This document shows positions 21,778 to 33,437 of a stretch of 64,000 bases of DNA, piece by piece. The notes under the pieces are model-generated. The model was not told the DNA's origin. It did not search any database and saw only the letters and a program-made list of their open reading frames with translations. The DNA lies in NCBI GenBank assembly GCA_963678705.1, contig OY783216.1:12276001-12340000 (forward strand), written 5' to 3'. Position 1 is the stretch's first letter. Each line of letters starts with the position of its first letter. Source of the stretch: Panorpa germanica (lineage: Eukaryota; Arthropoda; Insecta; Mecoptera; Panorpidae). A program made the position numbers and the translations under genes.

Positions 21778-22643
21778 ATTTAATCCATCAATCAATTTCA
21801 ACATCAACCGTAAAAAAAAAACAAAAAAAAAATTGATTGTCAACGGAATGCAGTGTTCCCTATCGGTCTTCTATCCTAGTACTAATTGCGCCCAATGGTG
21901 CCTAGCTTTAGTGATCGGAACGTGTACTGGTGCTTTCAACATGGTATGGCCGTTGGCGGAAGATTTATAATAATTATTATATTTGATCTTATAATATTAT
22001 GACAATAAAAAAAATTAAAAATGGTTTATCATCCCTGAAAATTTTAGGTTTTCCAATCTTGACAAAATTTATATAGATAAAACAATATCATTTATTTGAA
22101 ATCTTAATAAACAATACATGTGTCATACGTATATAAAATGCCTGTATTCGTATTAACGTCTGTCTTTCTCATTCTCTGGTCTTCAACCAGTGTCAGCTAT
22201 TAAAAGGCTGCATTAAAATTGTCCACTTTTACATTTGACAGAATAGATAATTTCACGGAAAGTTTAATGTGTGTGGTTTCTTCTTTTCCTTGGTTTGTTT
22301 CTGTGCTACAGTATAGTCTCTGATTATCCAGACGAGTCTATATCTAATATTACTCAAAATATTCAATTTAATTTTTTAAATATTTTATATCATTTTTCTA
22401 TGTATAGATTAAGATACTTTAATATTCATATTTTATGTAATATCAAAAAAGCAAAAGTTAAAATAACATTGATATAATTAATACTACCTATCAGGATTCG
22501 ATACTTTAAAGTTTACATTATACAATGCCTATATAAAAATTAGGAACAACCACCCCCACTCTCTCCGCCCTATCATACATTATGTTTTAATTTATAATTT
22601 AACATGCGTTACACACCAAACCCTTCTTCTCACAAGTACTCCT

Positions 22644-22645
<2 letters not shown>
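21778..22645. repeat. 5S-like repeat unit, type b (b2)
   Basis: Complete b-type unit ending CACAAGTACTCCTTATTATATA. Confidence 0.85.
21839..21957 (-). rRNA. 5S rRNA-like sequence, type b
   Basis: 119 bp. The region that is GGGAACACTG...CGCCTGG in other copies is altered here (plus strand TTCCCTATCGGTC), in addition to the b-type box A and C changes. Probably a pseudogene. Confidence 0.5.

Positions 22646-22716
<71 letters not shown>
22646..22716. repeat. (TA)n microsatellite
   Basis: Uninterrupted AT tract between b2 and A3. Confidence 0.9.
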
Positions 22717-22720
<4 letters not shown>

Positions 22721-22968
22721 AGGCCCTTAAGCCTATAAAAGGTGGTATTTGTCAGGATCTGTGTTTATGCGTAGAATAAATTAAACAGAAGTTATGATTA
22801 ATATGATTTAATAACTAAATATAAAACTGATACAAATTATTAGGTGTTGCTACTTTAACACTTCTCAAGAGACTGCCTGGCTATACCGTGTATATCAAGT
22901 ACATTCAACTTAATAACTATTTTACAATATAAATTCAAATTTTGGCGGGCATAATAATCTTATGCTTA
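22717..22968 (-). repeat. A3 3' LTR
   Basis: 252 bp family A LTR, outer edge in (TA)n. Confidence 0.9.
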
Positions 22969-23026
22969 TAGTCGGCCTTTCTTGACTTTATGATTGTCCT
23001 CAATCATCTTCGTTGTTGGGTTTATC

Positions 23027-25377
23027 CTACTGATCGTCATCTTCTTCTTCTTCTTCTAGGTTTTCTTCCTCACCTTCCTCCTCGTCGGGTAGTTGGCACC
23101 AGAGTTTTATTCTGTCGGAAGCGAATACGGATTTAAACGACCTCTGTGTTCGTTTGGCTCCTGGTATGTCTTCCAGAATGTATCTGTCGTGTGGTAATAC
23201 TTCTGTCACTAGATATGGACCCTTGTACTTCGGTGTAAGCTTTCTGGAGCTCCCTGTAGCTGCTGCTTCTCGTTCTACAAGCACCATATCTCCTTTGCTG
23301 TTTCCTGGTACGACCCATCATTTGTCTTGTTTCCGATATATGCGTCCTTTTTCTAGTACATAATCTGTATGCACTTGCTTTTCTTCATTCGTGGTTGGTT
23401 TTCTCCTTAATTGATTATAGATTTCTTGCAATTTCGGGTCTTGTCGTTGCATTGTCAATAACCAATTGTCTTCAGATATGTGTATGTTCATTATTTTCAT
23501 ATCTACTACTTCTGCTTCTTGACATTCGTCATGTGGTGCTCTGCTTATGGCGTCGTCATGTTCCATGTTCTTAGAAGTTCTGTATTCTAATTCCATATCG
23601 TATTTTTGAAGATGTAGCCACCATCTAAATCTCGTAGCCACCATCTAAATCTGGTGGAATTAAATTTCGTTTCGACATCGTTCATTTCAGTGCGTTGCAG
23701 TCTGTTATCACCTTGAATGGGCGCCCTAGTAAGTAAACTCTAAATCTTTTCACTGATTCTACTACTGCGAGAGTTTCCATTTCGTTGCTGTGATATTTCT
23801 GTTCTGCCGGTGTCGATTGTCTACTGAAATAAGCAACTGGATTTAATATTTTCTTATCATTGTATTGTAATAAAATACCTGCTATTCCATAGCTGCTTGC
23901 TTCACAGTGTAATTTATGTTTTGCGTTAACATCATACAACTGTAGTAATGGTCTGCTTGTTAACTTTTCTCGTAGTTCGTCAAAAGCATTTTCTTGTTCT
24001 TTCGCCCATACGAATTCATTGTCTTTCTTCGTTAATGCTGTTCACGGTTTTGCGATATTTGCGAAGTCCTGAATAAATCTGCGGAAATAGCTGCATAAAC
24101 CCATGAATCTACGTACTTCGTCTACATTCTTCGGAGTCTGGTAGTTCGTTACTGCATCTATTTTCCTTTGTCCTGGTTTTATTCCTTCTTGACTTATCTC
24201 ATATCCGAGGTGGTCTATTGTTTCATTAAAGAAATAGCATTTCTTTAACTTCAATGTTAACCCATATTCCTTGATTACTTCAAAAAATCTTTTTATTACT
24301 GTCATACCTTGTTCGATACTCTTGCTCGGTATTAAGATATCGTCCATATAAACTAGAATTTCACCTGGTGCAAAGTTCTGTTTAACTCGGGTCATCAATC
24401 TGTTGAATATCATTGGCGCATTGACAAATCCGAATGGCAAATTCTTGAATTGATACAATCCACTGCTAGTTATGAATGAGGTTAAATGTTTCGAACTTTC
24501 TGACATTCTTATCTGGTGGTATTCGCTTGCCATATTTAAGGTTGTAAAGTACTGATTGCCTGCTAGTTGATTCAGTTGGTCGTCTATTAAAGCCATGGGG
24601 AATTCTTTACGTTTTGTTTTAGCGTTTAATCTTTTGTAATAAATTACTAAACGTTCTTCTCCAGTCTTTTTCTGTACCAGTATCATAGGACTTGAATATT
24701 CCGATGTAGATTCCTCTATGATTCCAGCATCTAGCAATTCTCTTACTTCTTTTTCAACTTTTTGAATTTGTCCATAAGGTAATCTGTATGGTCGACTCCT
24801 TATCGGTTCGTTGTCCGTTAATTCTATTTTCATTTCCACAAGGTTAGTTGTTCCTATTTCATAAATGTTATTTGCAAAGCATTCACGATTTGTAACTATC
24901 AATTCACATAAATTTTCTTTTTCCTTTTCAGATAAATTAGTCTGTATATTTATCTCTGATTTTTCTATTGGCTCGCTATATTTAATCTTGTTTACGTGTG
25001 AAATTGTTTTATTTTCCTTGCCATCATCAACGTTTACTTCATTATTTCGTTTTATGATTACCTCTCCATTTTTAATTACGATTATTAGTTTGCTGTTCGA
25101 TAAAGCACTTCTTCCAATGATTATATCGTTATCCTGAGCCTCATTCGGTACTAATAGAATTTCGCACATTATATTCATTCTGTATATCGTAATTATTGAT
25201 TTGCGTTTTCCAAGAGAGTTACATGTTCCTTGGCCAAAACCAATTAATGTCACGCTGTGATTCATGAATTTCATATTCATTTTTCTTGCGATATCTTTCC
25301 TTATCGTAACAACTTCACTTCCAAGATCTAAAAATGCGTTAATATTAAGACCATCTCTCTGTAATACTTAATAAAAA
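23027..25377 (-). pseudogene. A3 pol, broken
   Basis: In element order: the protease start is damaged near 25365, then RT is open for 412 codons (25280-24042) with fingers, Y-M-D-D palm and thumb. A TGA at 24042-24044 replaces a Leu codon of other copies. RNase H (23939-23682, T-D-C-N-A-L-K motif) is followed by a small rearrangement with duplicated sequence near 23625. The linker follows (23644-23318), then the integrase C-terminal tail with an acidic end (23287-23027). The integrase core is absent. Confidence 0.85.
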
Positions 25378-25390
25378 TACCTTCGATATT

Positions 25391-26446
25391 TTACTTTTTA
25401 GTTTCACATTTCATTTGTCTCTTTGGCTCTTCTTTAGATTCTGTCTTAACTATTGACTTAGTTCTGCATGTAGAAGCTTCATGTCCTTGGCGTAGACATT
25501 TTGTACATTTTTGTCCATCATTACTTCTCTTGTTTGGACAGTTTCTGGCTATGTGACCTATATTATTAAACAAATAAAATTTCCTTATTTTACATCGTAC
25601 CTGTTGTGTGTCATCTGGTTTATCATGACGAATTCTTTGTTCGTTCTTTGACATGGTTGACTTTTCAGGTCGTGAATATTCTTGTCGATACTTTAGTTGA
25701 CTGATTGTTTCTTCAAAGACCTTAATCTGTTCCATTAATTCGTTTAAATCAGCATATTTAACTAACAAAAGCGTACGAATCATATCTGAGTCATTCAGTC
25801 CACTACTGATGTATTTCTGTATCGCGACATTTGACAGCTTTCCTTTCTTAGCGATCGCAAGAATCGAATAGAAATATTCTTCCTTAGTTTCGTCTCGTTG
25901 TTTAGTTCTTCTTGTCAACTGCATATGAATCTTACTTTCATTTTCATTGTTAGGGAACGATTTGACAAAAGCCTGTGAAAATAAGTCGAAATTAGTGTAA
26001 TATTCATCTATAGTTTCATACCAAAGTTTTGCAGGTCCTTTTAACTTTGACACAACATGCAATATCAGCATCTTCTCAGTCCAATTGTAGGTTTCTGCGA
26101 TATTTTTTATCTTCTCAATCCATTTTGTTGAACTCAAGCTATTTATGTTACTGGGGTCGAATTCCGGTAACATGGATATTACTTCTTTAATACTGTATTG
26201 ATTTTGTTCAGTATTACTTCTTGGTAAGCTGAAAGATTGATTAAAAATTATTTTCTTACGTTCTAATAATTCTTTTTCCTTATTTAAGAGATTCCTTTCC
26301 CATAGTAGAAAGTTTCTTTGAGAATCTAATAAGTTTCTTTCTTCATTTAAGTCGTCAGCCATATTGGATCTAATATCTGACAGCTCGAGGTCGATATCGA
26401 TCAGACTAGCGCTGCGACGACTACCTTGAGAACTATGGGCTGTCAT
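25391..26446 (-). CDS. A3 Gag, 351 aa, uninterrupted
   Basis: The only complete gag ORF of family A in the window. N-terminal Glu/Arg/Asn/Leu-rich helical region (about 20-75), capsid domain (about 95-250; S-I-K-E-V-I-S-M-L-P-E-F-D then W-I-E-K-I), zinc-knuckle region (about 290-335). The first knuckle has both leading Cys residues changed to Phe (F-Y-L-F...H...C), so it can no longer bind zinc, while the second (C-T-K-C...H...C) is intact. The stop TAA is followed in frame by the protease region. Confidence 0.8.
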   Translation of the reverse strand: MTAHSSQGSRRSASLIDIDLELSDIRSNMADDLNEERNLLDSQRNFLLWERNLLNKEKELLERKKIIFNQSFSLPRSNTEQNQYSIKEVISMLPEFDPSNINSLSSTKWIEKIKNIAETYNWTEKMLILHVVSKLKGPAKLWYETIDEYYTNFDLFSQAFVKSFPNNENESKIHMQLTRRTKQRDETKEEYFYSILAIAKKGKLSNVAIQKYISSGLNDSDMIRTLLLVKYADLNELMEQIKVFEETISQLKYRQEYSRPEKSTMSKNEQRIRHDKPDDTQQVRCKIRKFYLFNNIGHIARNCPNKRSNDGQKCTKCLRQGHEASTCRTKSIVKTESKEEPKRQMKCETKK

Positions 26447-26897
26447 AATTCCTGTTTTTTATTGGTTCTACTTTTTGCTATCTAACTCAGACTTAAACCT
26501 TTACTAAGTTAGTTAGATTCCTTGCTAAATGACAAAAATTTATTATTTGTCACATAGGTTCCCAGGTGGAGTTGTATGTGCCTCGTTCAAAGTTCCACCG
26601 CTGACGCACTACTTATGGCGTTGGCTGGGTGTGGCTATGACGTCACTACAGTTCCTTTGTTCTTGTATGCCTCTAATTATACCTCCAAAATCCACTGTGA
26701 TTTATTGTATAATTATTAATTACGCTTTTACTCTTTCCTTAATTTTAACTTTGACCTTTTGCTCTAATTCACTTAGAAATTAGCTCATTCAAAATTAAAA
26801 CAGAGTAATGCCAGCCTCTCGTCATAAAAATCACTTTTTCTTATTTAATTTCACGATTTAATCTTTTTAAATTCGCTTTTATCCCACTTCTGAAAAC
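26447..26897 (-). promoter_or_regulatory. A3 leader with PBS and CRE palindrome
   Basis: PBS 13-mer next to the LTR and an exact TGACGTCA at 26638-26645. Confidence 0.6.
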
Positions 26898-27145
26898 TGT
26901 AAGGCCCTAAAGCCTATAAAAGGTGGTATTTGTCAGGATCTGTGTTTATGCGTAAAATAAATTAAACAGAAGTTATGATTAATATGATTTAATAACTAAA
27001 TATAAAACTGATACAAATTATTAGGTGTTGCTTCTTTAACACTTCTCAAGAGACTGCCTGGCTATACCGTGTATATCAAGTACATTTAACATAATAACTA
27101 TTTTACAATATAAATTGAAATTTTGGCGGGTATAATAATCTTATG

Positions 27146-27149
<4 letters not shown>
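26898..27149 (-). repeat. A3 5' LTR
   Basis: 252 bp family A LTR, outer edge in (TA)n. Confidence 0.9.
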
Positions 27150-27203
<54 letters not shown>

Positions 27204-27232
27204 TAAATATATATATATATATATATATATAT
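27150..27232. repeat. (TA)n microsatellite with TAAATAAATAAA interruption
   Basis: Same interrupted pattern as at 3031 and 56337. Confidence 0.9.
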
Positions 27233-28088
27233 TTAATCCATCAATCAATTCTTACATCAAACGTAAAAAAAAAAAAAGGCGGTCCCGGAAGACCCAGGCG
27301 GTCTTCCATCCCAGTACTAATTGCGCCCAATGGTGCTTAACTTCAGTGATCGGAACGTGTACTGGTGCTTTCAACATGGTATGGCCGTTGGCGGAAGAAC
27401 TATAATAATTATTATATTTATTCGTATAATATTATGACATTAAAAAAAATTAAAAAAGGTTTATAATCCATGAAAATTTTTGGTTTTCCAATCTTGACAA
27501 AATTTATATAGATAAAATAATATCATTTATTTGATATATTGATAATTCAATACATGTGTTATAGGCCTTCATTCGTATTAACGTCTGTCTTTTTTATTCT
27601 CTGGTCTCCAACCAGTATCATCTTATAAAATGGTGTATTAAAATTGTCCACTTTTACATTTGGCATAATAGATAACTTAACGGAAAGCTAAATATGTGTG
27701 ATTTCTTCTTTCCCTTGGTTTGTTTCCGTGCTACAGAATAGTGTCTGATTATCCAGCCGAGTCTATATCTAATATTACTCAAAATATTTAAAATAATTTT
27801 TTTATTATTTAATATTATTTTTCTATGTATAGATTAAGATACTTTAACATTTATATTTTATGTATTAACAAAAAAAACAAAAGTTAAAACAACATTGATA
27901 TAAATATTATTACCTATTAGGATTCGATCCCTTGAGGTTTACTTTATACAATGCCTATATAAGAATTAGGATCAACCACCTCCACGCTCTCCGCCTTATC
28001 ATACATTATGTTTTAATTTATAATTCAACATGCGTTACACACAATTCCATCCTTCTCAAGAGTACTCCTTATCTTATATATATATATA
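27233..28088. repeat. 5S-like repeat unit, type a (a3)
   Basis: Type a unit ending in a short (TA)n at about 28074-28088. The spacer is normal and the 5S 3' end is scrambled. Confidence 0.85.
27278..27392 (-). pseudogene. 5S rRNA-like pseudogene, 3' end scrambled
   Basis: The 5' three quarters match the other type a copies. The last about 25 bases are replaced by GGCGGTCCCGGAAGACCC on the plus strand, apparently a local rearrangement of GGCGGTC and its neighbours, directly against the A-run. Confidence 0.6.
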
Positions 28089-28950
28089 AATCCAATCCAT
28101 CAATCAATTTCAACATCAACCGTAAAAAAAAAACAAAAAAAATTTTTTTTAACGAAACGCAGTGTTCCCAGGCGGTCTTCTATCCTAGTACTAATTGCGC
28201 CCAATGGTGCCTAACTTTAGTGATCGGAACGTGTACTGGTGCTTTCAACATGGTATGACCGTTGGCGGATGATTTATAATAATTATTATATTTGATCTTA
28301 TAATATTATGACAATAAAAAAAATTAAAAAAGGTTTATAATCCATGAAAATTTTTGGTTTTCCAATCTTGACAAAATTTATATAGATAAAACAATATCAT
28401 TTATTTGAAATCTTAATAAACAATACATATGTCATACGTATATAAAATGCCTGTTTTCGTATTAACGTCTGTCTTTCTTATTCTCTGGTCTTCAACCAGT
28501 GTCAGCTAATAAAAGGCTGCATTAAAAATGTCCACTTTTACATTTGACCGAATAGATAATTTCACGGAAAGTTTAATGTGTGTGGCTTCTTCTTTTCCTT
28601 GGTTTGTTTCTGTGCTACAGTATAGTCTCTGATTATCCAGACGAGTCTATATCTAATATTACTCAAAATATTTAATTTAATTTTTTCAATATTTTATATC
28701 AATTTTCTATGTATAGATTAAGATACTTTAATATTCATATTTTATGTAATATCAAAAAAGCAAAAGTTAAAATAACATTGATATAATTAATACTACCTAT
28801 CAGGATTCGATACTTTAAAGTTTACATTATACAATGCCTATATTAAAATTAGGAACATCCACCCCCACGCTCTCCGCCCTATCATACATTATGTTTTAAT
28901 TTATTATTCAACATGCGTTACACACCAAACCCTTCTTCTCACGAGTACTC
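28089..28950. repeat. 5S-like repeat unit, type b (b3)
   Basis: Complete b-type unit, homologous to b1, b2, b4 and b5. Confidence 0.85.
28149..28266 (-). pseudogene. 5S rRNA-like pseudogene, type b
   Basis: Box A reads AGTTAGGCACC. The 3' end differs from other copies, with AATTTTTTTTAACG in place of ATTGATTGTCAACG on the plus strand, so the closing stem is lost. Confidence 0.5.
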
Positions 28951-28952
28951 CT

Positions 28953-29006
<54 letters not shown>

Positions 29007-29022
29007 AATGTATATTTATATA
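28951..29022. repeat. (TA)n microsatellite
   Basis: AT tract between b3 and A4, with AATAAATG and TATTTA interruptions near its right end. Confidence 0.9.
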
Positions 29023-29274
29023 TGTAAGGCCCTAAAGCCTATAAAAGGTGGTATTTGTCAGGATCTGTGTTTATGCGTAGAATAAATTAAACAGAAGGTA
29101 TGATTAATATGATTTAATAATTAAATATAAAACTGATACAAATTATTAGGTGTTGCTACTTTAACACTTTTTAAGAGACTGCCTGGCTATACCGTGTATA
29201 TCAAGTACATTCAACTTAATAACTATTTTACAATATAAATTCAAATTTTGGCGGGTATAATAATCTTATGCTTA
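29023..29274 (-). repeat. A4 3' LTR
   Basis: 252 bp family A LTR. Confidence 0.9.
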
Positions 29275-29332
29275 TAGTCGGCCTTTCCTGACTTCATGAT
29301 TGTCCTCAATCATCTTCGTTGTTGGGTTTATC

Positions 29333-31636
29333 CTAATGATCGTCATCTTCTTCTTCTTCTTCTGGGTTTCCTTCCTTACCTTCCTTCTCGTCGGGTAGTT
29401 GGCACCAGAGTTTTATTCTGTCGGAAGCGAATACGGATTTAAACGACCTCTTTGTTCGTTTGGCTCCTGGTAATACTTCTGTCACTAGATATGGACCCTT
29501 GTACTTCGGTGTGAGCTTCCTGGAGCTCCCTGTAGCTGCTGCTTCTCGTTCTACAAGCACCATATCTCCTTTGCTGTTTCCTGGTACGACCCATCGTTTG
29601 TCTTGTTTCCAAAAGATGCGTCCTTTTTCTAGTACATAATCTGTATGCACTTGCTTTTCTTCATTCGTGGTTGGTTTTCTCTTTAATTGATTATAGATTT
29701 CTTGCAATTTCGGGTCTTGTCGTTGCATTGTCAATAACCAATTGTCTTCAGATATGTGTATGTTCATTATTTTCATATCTACTACTTCTGCTTCTTGACA
29801 TTCGTCATGTGGTGCTCTGCTTATGGCGTCGTCATGTTCCATGTTCTTAGAAGTTCTGTATTCTAACTCCATATCGTATTCTTGAAGATGTAACCACCAT
29901 CTTGCCATTCGTGGTATTAAATCTCGTTTCGACATCGTTGATTTTAGTGCGTTGCAGTCTGTTATCACCTTGAATGGGCGCCCTTGTAAGTAAACTCTAA
30001 ATCTTTTCACTGATTCTACTACTGCGAGAGTTTCCATTTCGTAGCTGTGATATTTCTGTTCTGCCGGTGTCGATTGTCTACTGAAATAAGCAACTGGATT
30101 TAATATTTTCTTATCATTGTATTGTAATAAAATACCTGCTATTCCATAGCTGCTTGCGTCACAGTGTAATTTATGTTTTGCGTTAACATCATACAACTGT
30201 AGTAATGGTATGCTTGTTAACTTTTCTCGTAGTTCGTCAAAAGCATTTTCTTGTTCTTTCGCTCATACGAATTCATTGTCTTTCTTCGTTAATGCTGTTC
30301 ACGGTTTAGCGATATTTGCGAAGTCCTGAATAAATCTGCGGAAATAGCTGCATAAACCCATGAATCTACGTACTTCGTCTACATTCTTCGGAGTCTGGTA
30401 GTTCGTTACTGCATCTATTTTCCTTTGTCCTGGTTTTATTCCTTCTTGACTTATCTCATATCCTAGGTAGTCTATTGTTTCATTAAAGAAATAGCATTTC
30501 TTTAACTTCAATGTTAACCCATATTCCTTGATTACTTCAAAAAATCTTTTTATTACTGTCATACCTTGTTCGATACTCTTGCTCGGTATTAAGATATCGT
30601 CCATGTAAACTTGAATTTCACCTGGTGCAAAGTTCTGTTTAACTCGGGTCATCAATCTGTTGAATATCATTGGCGCATTGACTAATCCGAATGGCTAATT
30701 CTTGAATTGATACAATCCACTGCTAGTTATGAATGCGGTTAAATGTTTCGAACTTTCTGACATTCTTATCTGGTGGTATCCGCTTGCCATATCTAAGGTT
30801 GTAAAGTTCTGATTGCCTGCTAGTTGATTCAGTTGGTCGTCTATTAAAGCCATAGGGAATTCTTCACGTTTTGTTTTAGCGTTTAATTTTCTGTAATCAA
30901 CCACTAAACGTTCTTCTCCAGTCTTTTTCTGTACTAGTATCATAGGACTTAAATATTCCGATGTAGATTCTTCTATGATTCCAGCATCTAGCACTTCTTT
31001 TACTTCTTTTTCAACTTTTTGAATTTGTCCATAAGGTAATCTGTATGGTCGACTCCTTATCGGTTCGTTGTCCGTTAATTCTATTTTCATTTCCACAAGG
31101 TTAGTTGTTCCTATTTCATAAATGTTCTTTGCGAAGCATTCACGATTTTCAACTATCAATTCACATAAATTTTCTTTTTCCTTTTCAGATAAATTAGTCT
31201 GTATATTTATTTCTGATTTTTCTATTGGCTCGCTATATTTAATCTTGTTCACGTGTGAAATTGTTTTATTTTCCTTGCCATCATCAACGTTTACTTCATT
31301 ATTTGGTTTTATGATTACCTCTCCATTTTTAATTACGATTATTAGTTTGCTGTTCGATAAAGCACTTCTTCCAATGATTATATCGTTATCCTGAGCCTCA
31401 CTCGGTACTAATAGAATTTCGCACATTATATCGATTCCGTCGATCGTAATTTTTGATTCGCGTTTTCCAAGAGAGTTACATGTTCCTTGGCCAAAACCAA
31501 TTAATGTCACGCTGTGATTTATGAATTTCATATTCATTTTTCTTGCGATATCTTTCCTTATCGTAACAACTTCACTTCCACGATCTAGAAATGCGTTAAT
31601 ATTAAGACCATCTATCTGTACTACTTTACAAAACAT
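29333..31636 (-). pseudogene. A4 pol, broken
   Basis: Protease plus RT fingers are open at 31636-30695 (313 codons; protease triad reads D-R-G). A stop at 30695-30697 precedes the Y-M-D-D block (30670-30299), which ends at the TGA shared with A3. RNase H, the linker and the fused integrase C-terminus are open for 287 codons (30196-29333), showing that the 843-bp integrase deletion is in frame. Confidence 0.85.
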
Positions 31637-31648
31637 ACCTTCGATATT

Positions 31649-32703
31649 TTACTTTTTAGTTTCACATTTCATTTGTCTCTTTGGCTCTTCTTTAGCTTCT
31701 GTCTTAACTATTGACTTAGTTCTGCATGTAGAAGCTTCATGTCCTTGGCGTAGACATTTTGTACATTTTTGTCCATCATTACTTCTCTTGTTTGGACAGT
31801 TTCTGGCTATGTGACCTATATTATTACACAAATAACATTTCCTTATTTCACATCGTACCTGTTGTGTGTCATCTGATTTGTCATGACGAATTATTTGTTC
31901 GTTCTTTGACATGGTTGACTTCCCAGGTCGTGAATATTCTTGTCGATACTTTAGTTGACTGATCGCTTCTCCGTAGACCTTAATCTGTTCCATTAATTTG
32001 TTTAAATCAGCATATTTAACTAACAAAAGCGTACGAATCATATCTGAGTCATTCAGTCCACTAATGATTTATTTCTGTATCGCGACATTTGACAGCTTTC
32101 CTTTCTTAGCGATCGCAAAAATCGAATAGAAATATTCTTCAATAGTTTCGTCTCGTTGTTTAGTTCATTTTGTCAACTGCATATTAATCTTACTTTCATC
32201 TTCATCGTTAGGGAACGATTTGACAAAAGCCTGTGAAAATAAGTCGAAATTAGTGTAATATTCATCTATAGTTTCCTACCAAAGTGTTGCAGGTCCTTTC
32301 AACTTTGACACAACATGCAATATCAGCATCTTCTCAGTCCAATTGTAGGTTTCTGCGATATTCTTTATCTTCTCAATCCATTTGTTGAACTCTAGCTATT
32401 TATGTTACTGGGGTCGAATTCCGGTAACATGGATATTACTTCTTTAATACTGTATTGATTCTGTTCAGTATTACTTCTTGGTAAGCTGAAAGATTGATTA
32501 AAAATTATTTTCTCACGTTCTAATAATTCTTTTTCCTTATTTAAGAGATTTCTTTCCCATAGTAGAAAGTTTCTTTGAGAATCTAATAAGTTTCTTTCTT
32601 CATTTAAGTCGTCAGCCATGTTAAATCTCCTATCTGACAGCTCGAGGTCGATATCGATCGGACTAGCGCTGCGACGACTACCTTGAGAACTATGGGCTGT
32701 CAT
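31649..32703 (-). pseudogene. A4 gag, broken
   Basis: Start at 32703. A 1-bp loss near 32385 shifts the frame in the capsid domain and further stops follow. From 32041 to 31649 the C-terminal part with two intact CCHC knuckles (C-Y-L-C...C and C-T-K-C...C) is open again. Confidence 0.85.
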
Positions 32704-33154
32704 AATTCCTGTTTTTTATTGGTTCTACTTTTTGCTATCTAACTTAGACTTAAACCTTTACTAAGTTAGTTATATCCTTTGCTATATGACAAAAATCCTT
32801 TATTTGTCACTTAGGTTCCCAGGTGGAGATGTATGTGCCTCGTTCAAAGTTCCACCTCTGACGAACTACCTAAGGCGTTGGCTAAGTGTGGCTATGACGT
32901 CACTACAGTTCCTTTGTTCTTGTAATTCTCTAATTATACCTCCAAAATCCACTGTGATTTATTGTATAATTATTAATTACGCTTTTACTCTTTCCTTAAT
33001 TTTAACTTTGACCTTTTGCTCTGGTTCACTTAGAAATTAGCTCATTTAAAATTAAAACAGAGTAATGCCAGCCTCTCGTCATAAAAATCACTTTTTCTTA
33101 CTTAATTTCACGTTTTAATGTTTTTAAATTCGCGTTTATTCCACCTCTAAAAAC
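32704..33154 (-). promoter_or_regulatory. A4 leader with CRE palindrome
   Basis: Exact TGACGTCA at 32895-32902. The PBS region is more diverged than in the other copies (ATTCCACCTCTA on the plus strand). Confidence 0.55.
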
Positions 33155-33406
33155 TGTAAGGCCCCAAAGCCTATAAAAGGTGGTATTTGTCAAGATCTGT
33201 GTTTATGCGTAGAATAAATTAAACAGAAGTTATGATTAATATGATTTAATAACTAAATATAAAACTGATACAAATTATTAGGTGTTGTTCTTACGACAAT
33301 CTTCAAAAGACTGCCCGTTTATACTGCGTATATCAAGTACATTCAACTTAATAACTATTTTACAATATAAATTGAAATTTTGGCGGGTATAATAATCTTA
33401 TGCTTA
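33155..33406 (-). repeat. LTR shared by A4 (5') and A5 (3')
   Basis: One LTR serves two tandem internal regions. It has the variant GTTGTTCTTACGACA...CCCGTTTATACTGCG, otherwise found only in the second A5 LTR (37213-39784). This LTR therefore came with A5 and replaced that of A4 by LTR-LTR recombination. Confidence 0.85.
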
Positions 33407-33437
33407 TAGTCGGCCTTTCCTGATTTCATGATTGTCC

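Larger units (their letters stand above)
22717..27149 (-). mobile_element. A3: Ty3-type LTR retrotransposon, integrase-deleted
   Basis: Complete LTR-to-LTR copy, 4433 bp. It lacks the 843-bp integrase core present in A5. It shares with A4 a TGA stop in the RT region (24042-24044), so A3 and A4 are the closest pair. Confidence 0.9.
29023..33406 (-). mobile_element. A4: Ty3-type LTR retrotransposon, integrase-deleted
   Basis: LTR-to-LTR copy whose 5' LTR (33155-33406) is also the 3' LTR of A5. Same integrase deletion as A2, A3 and A6, same RT nonsense codon as A3 (30299-30301). Confidence 0.9.
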
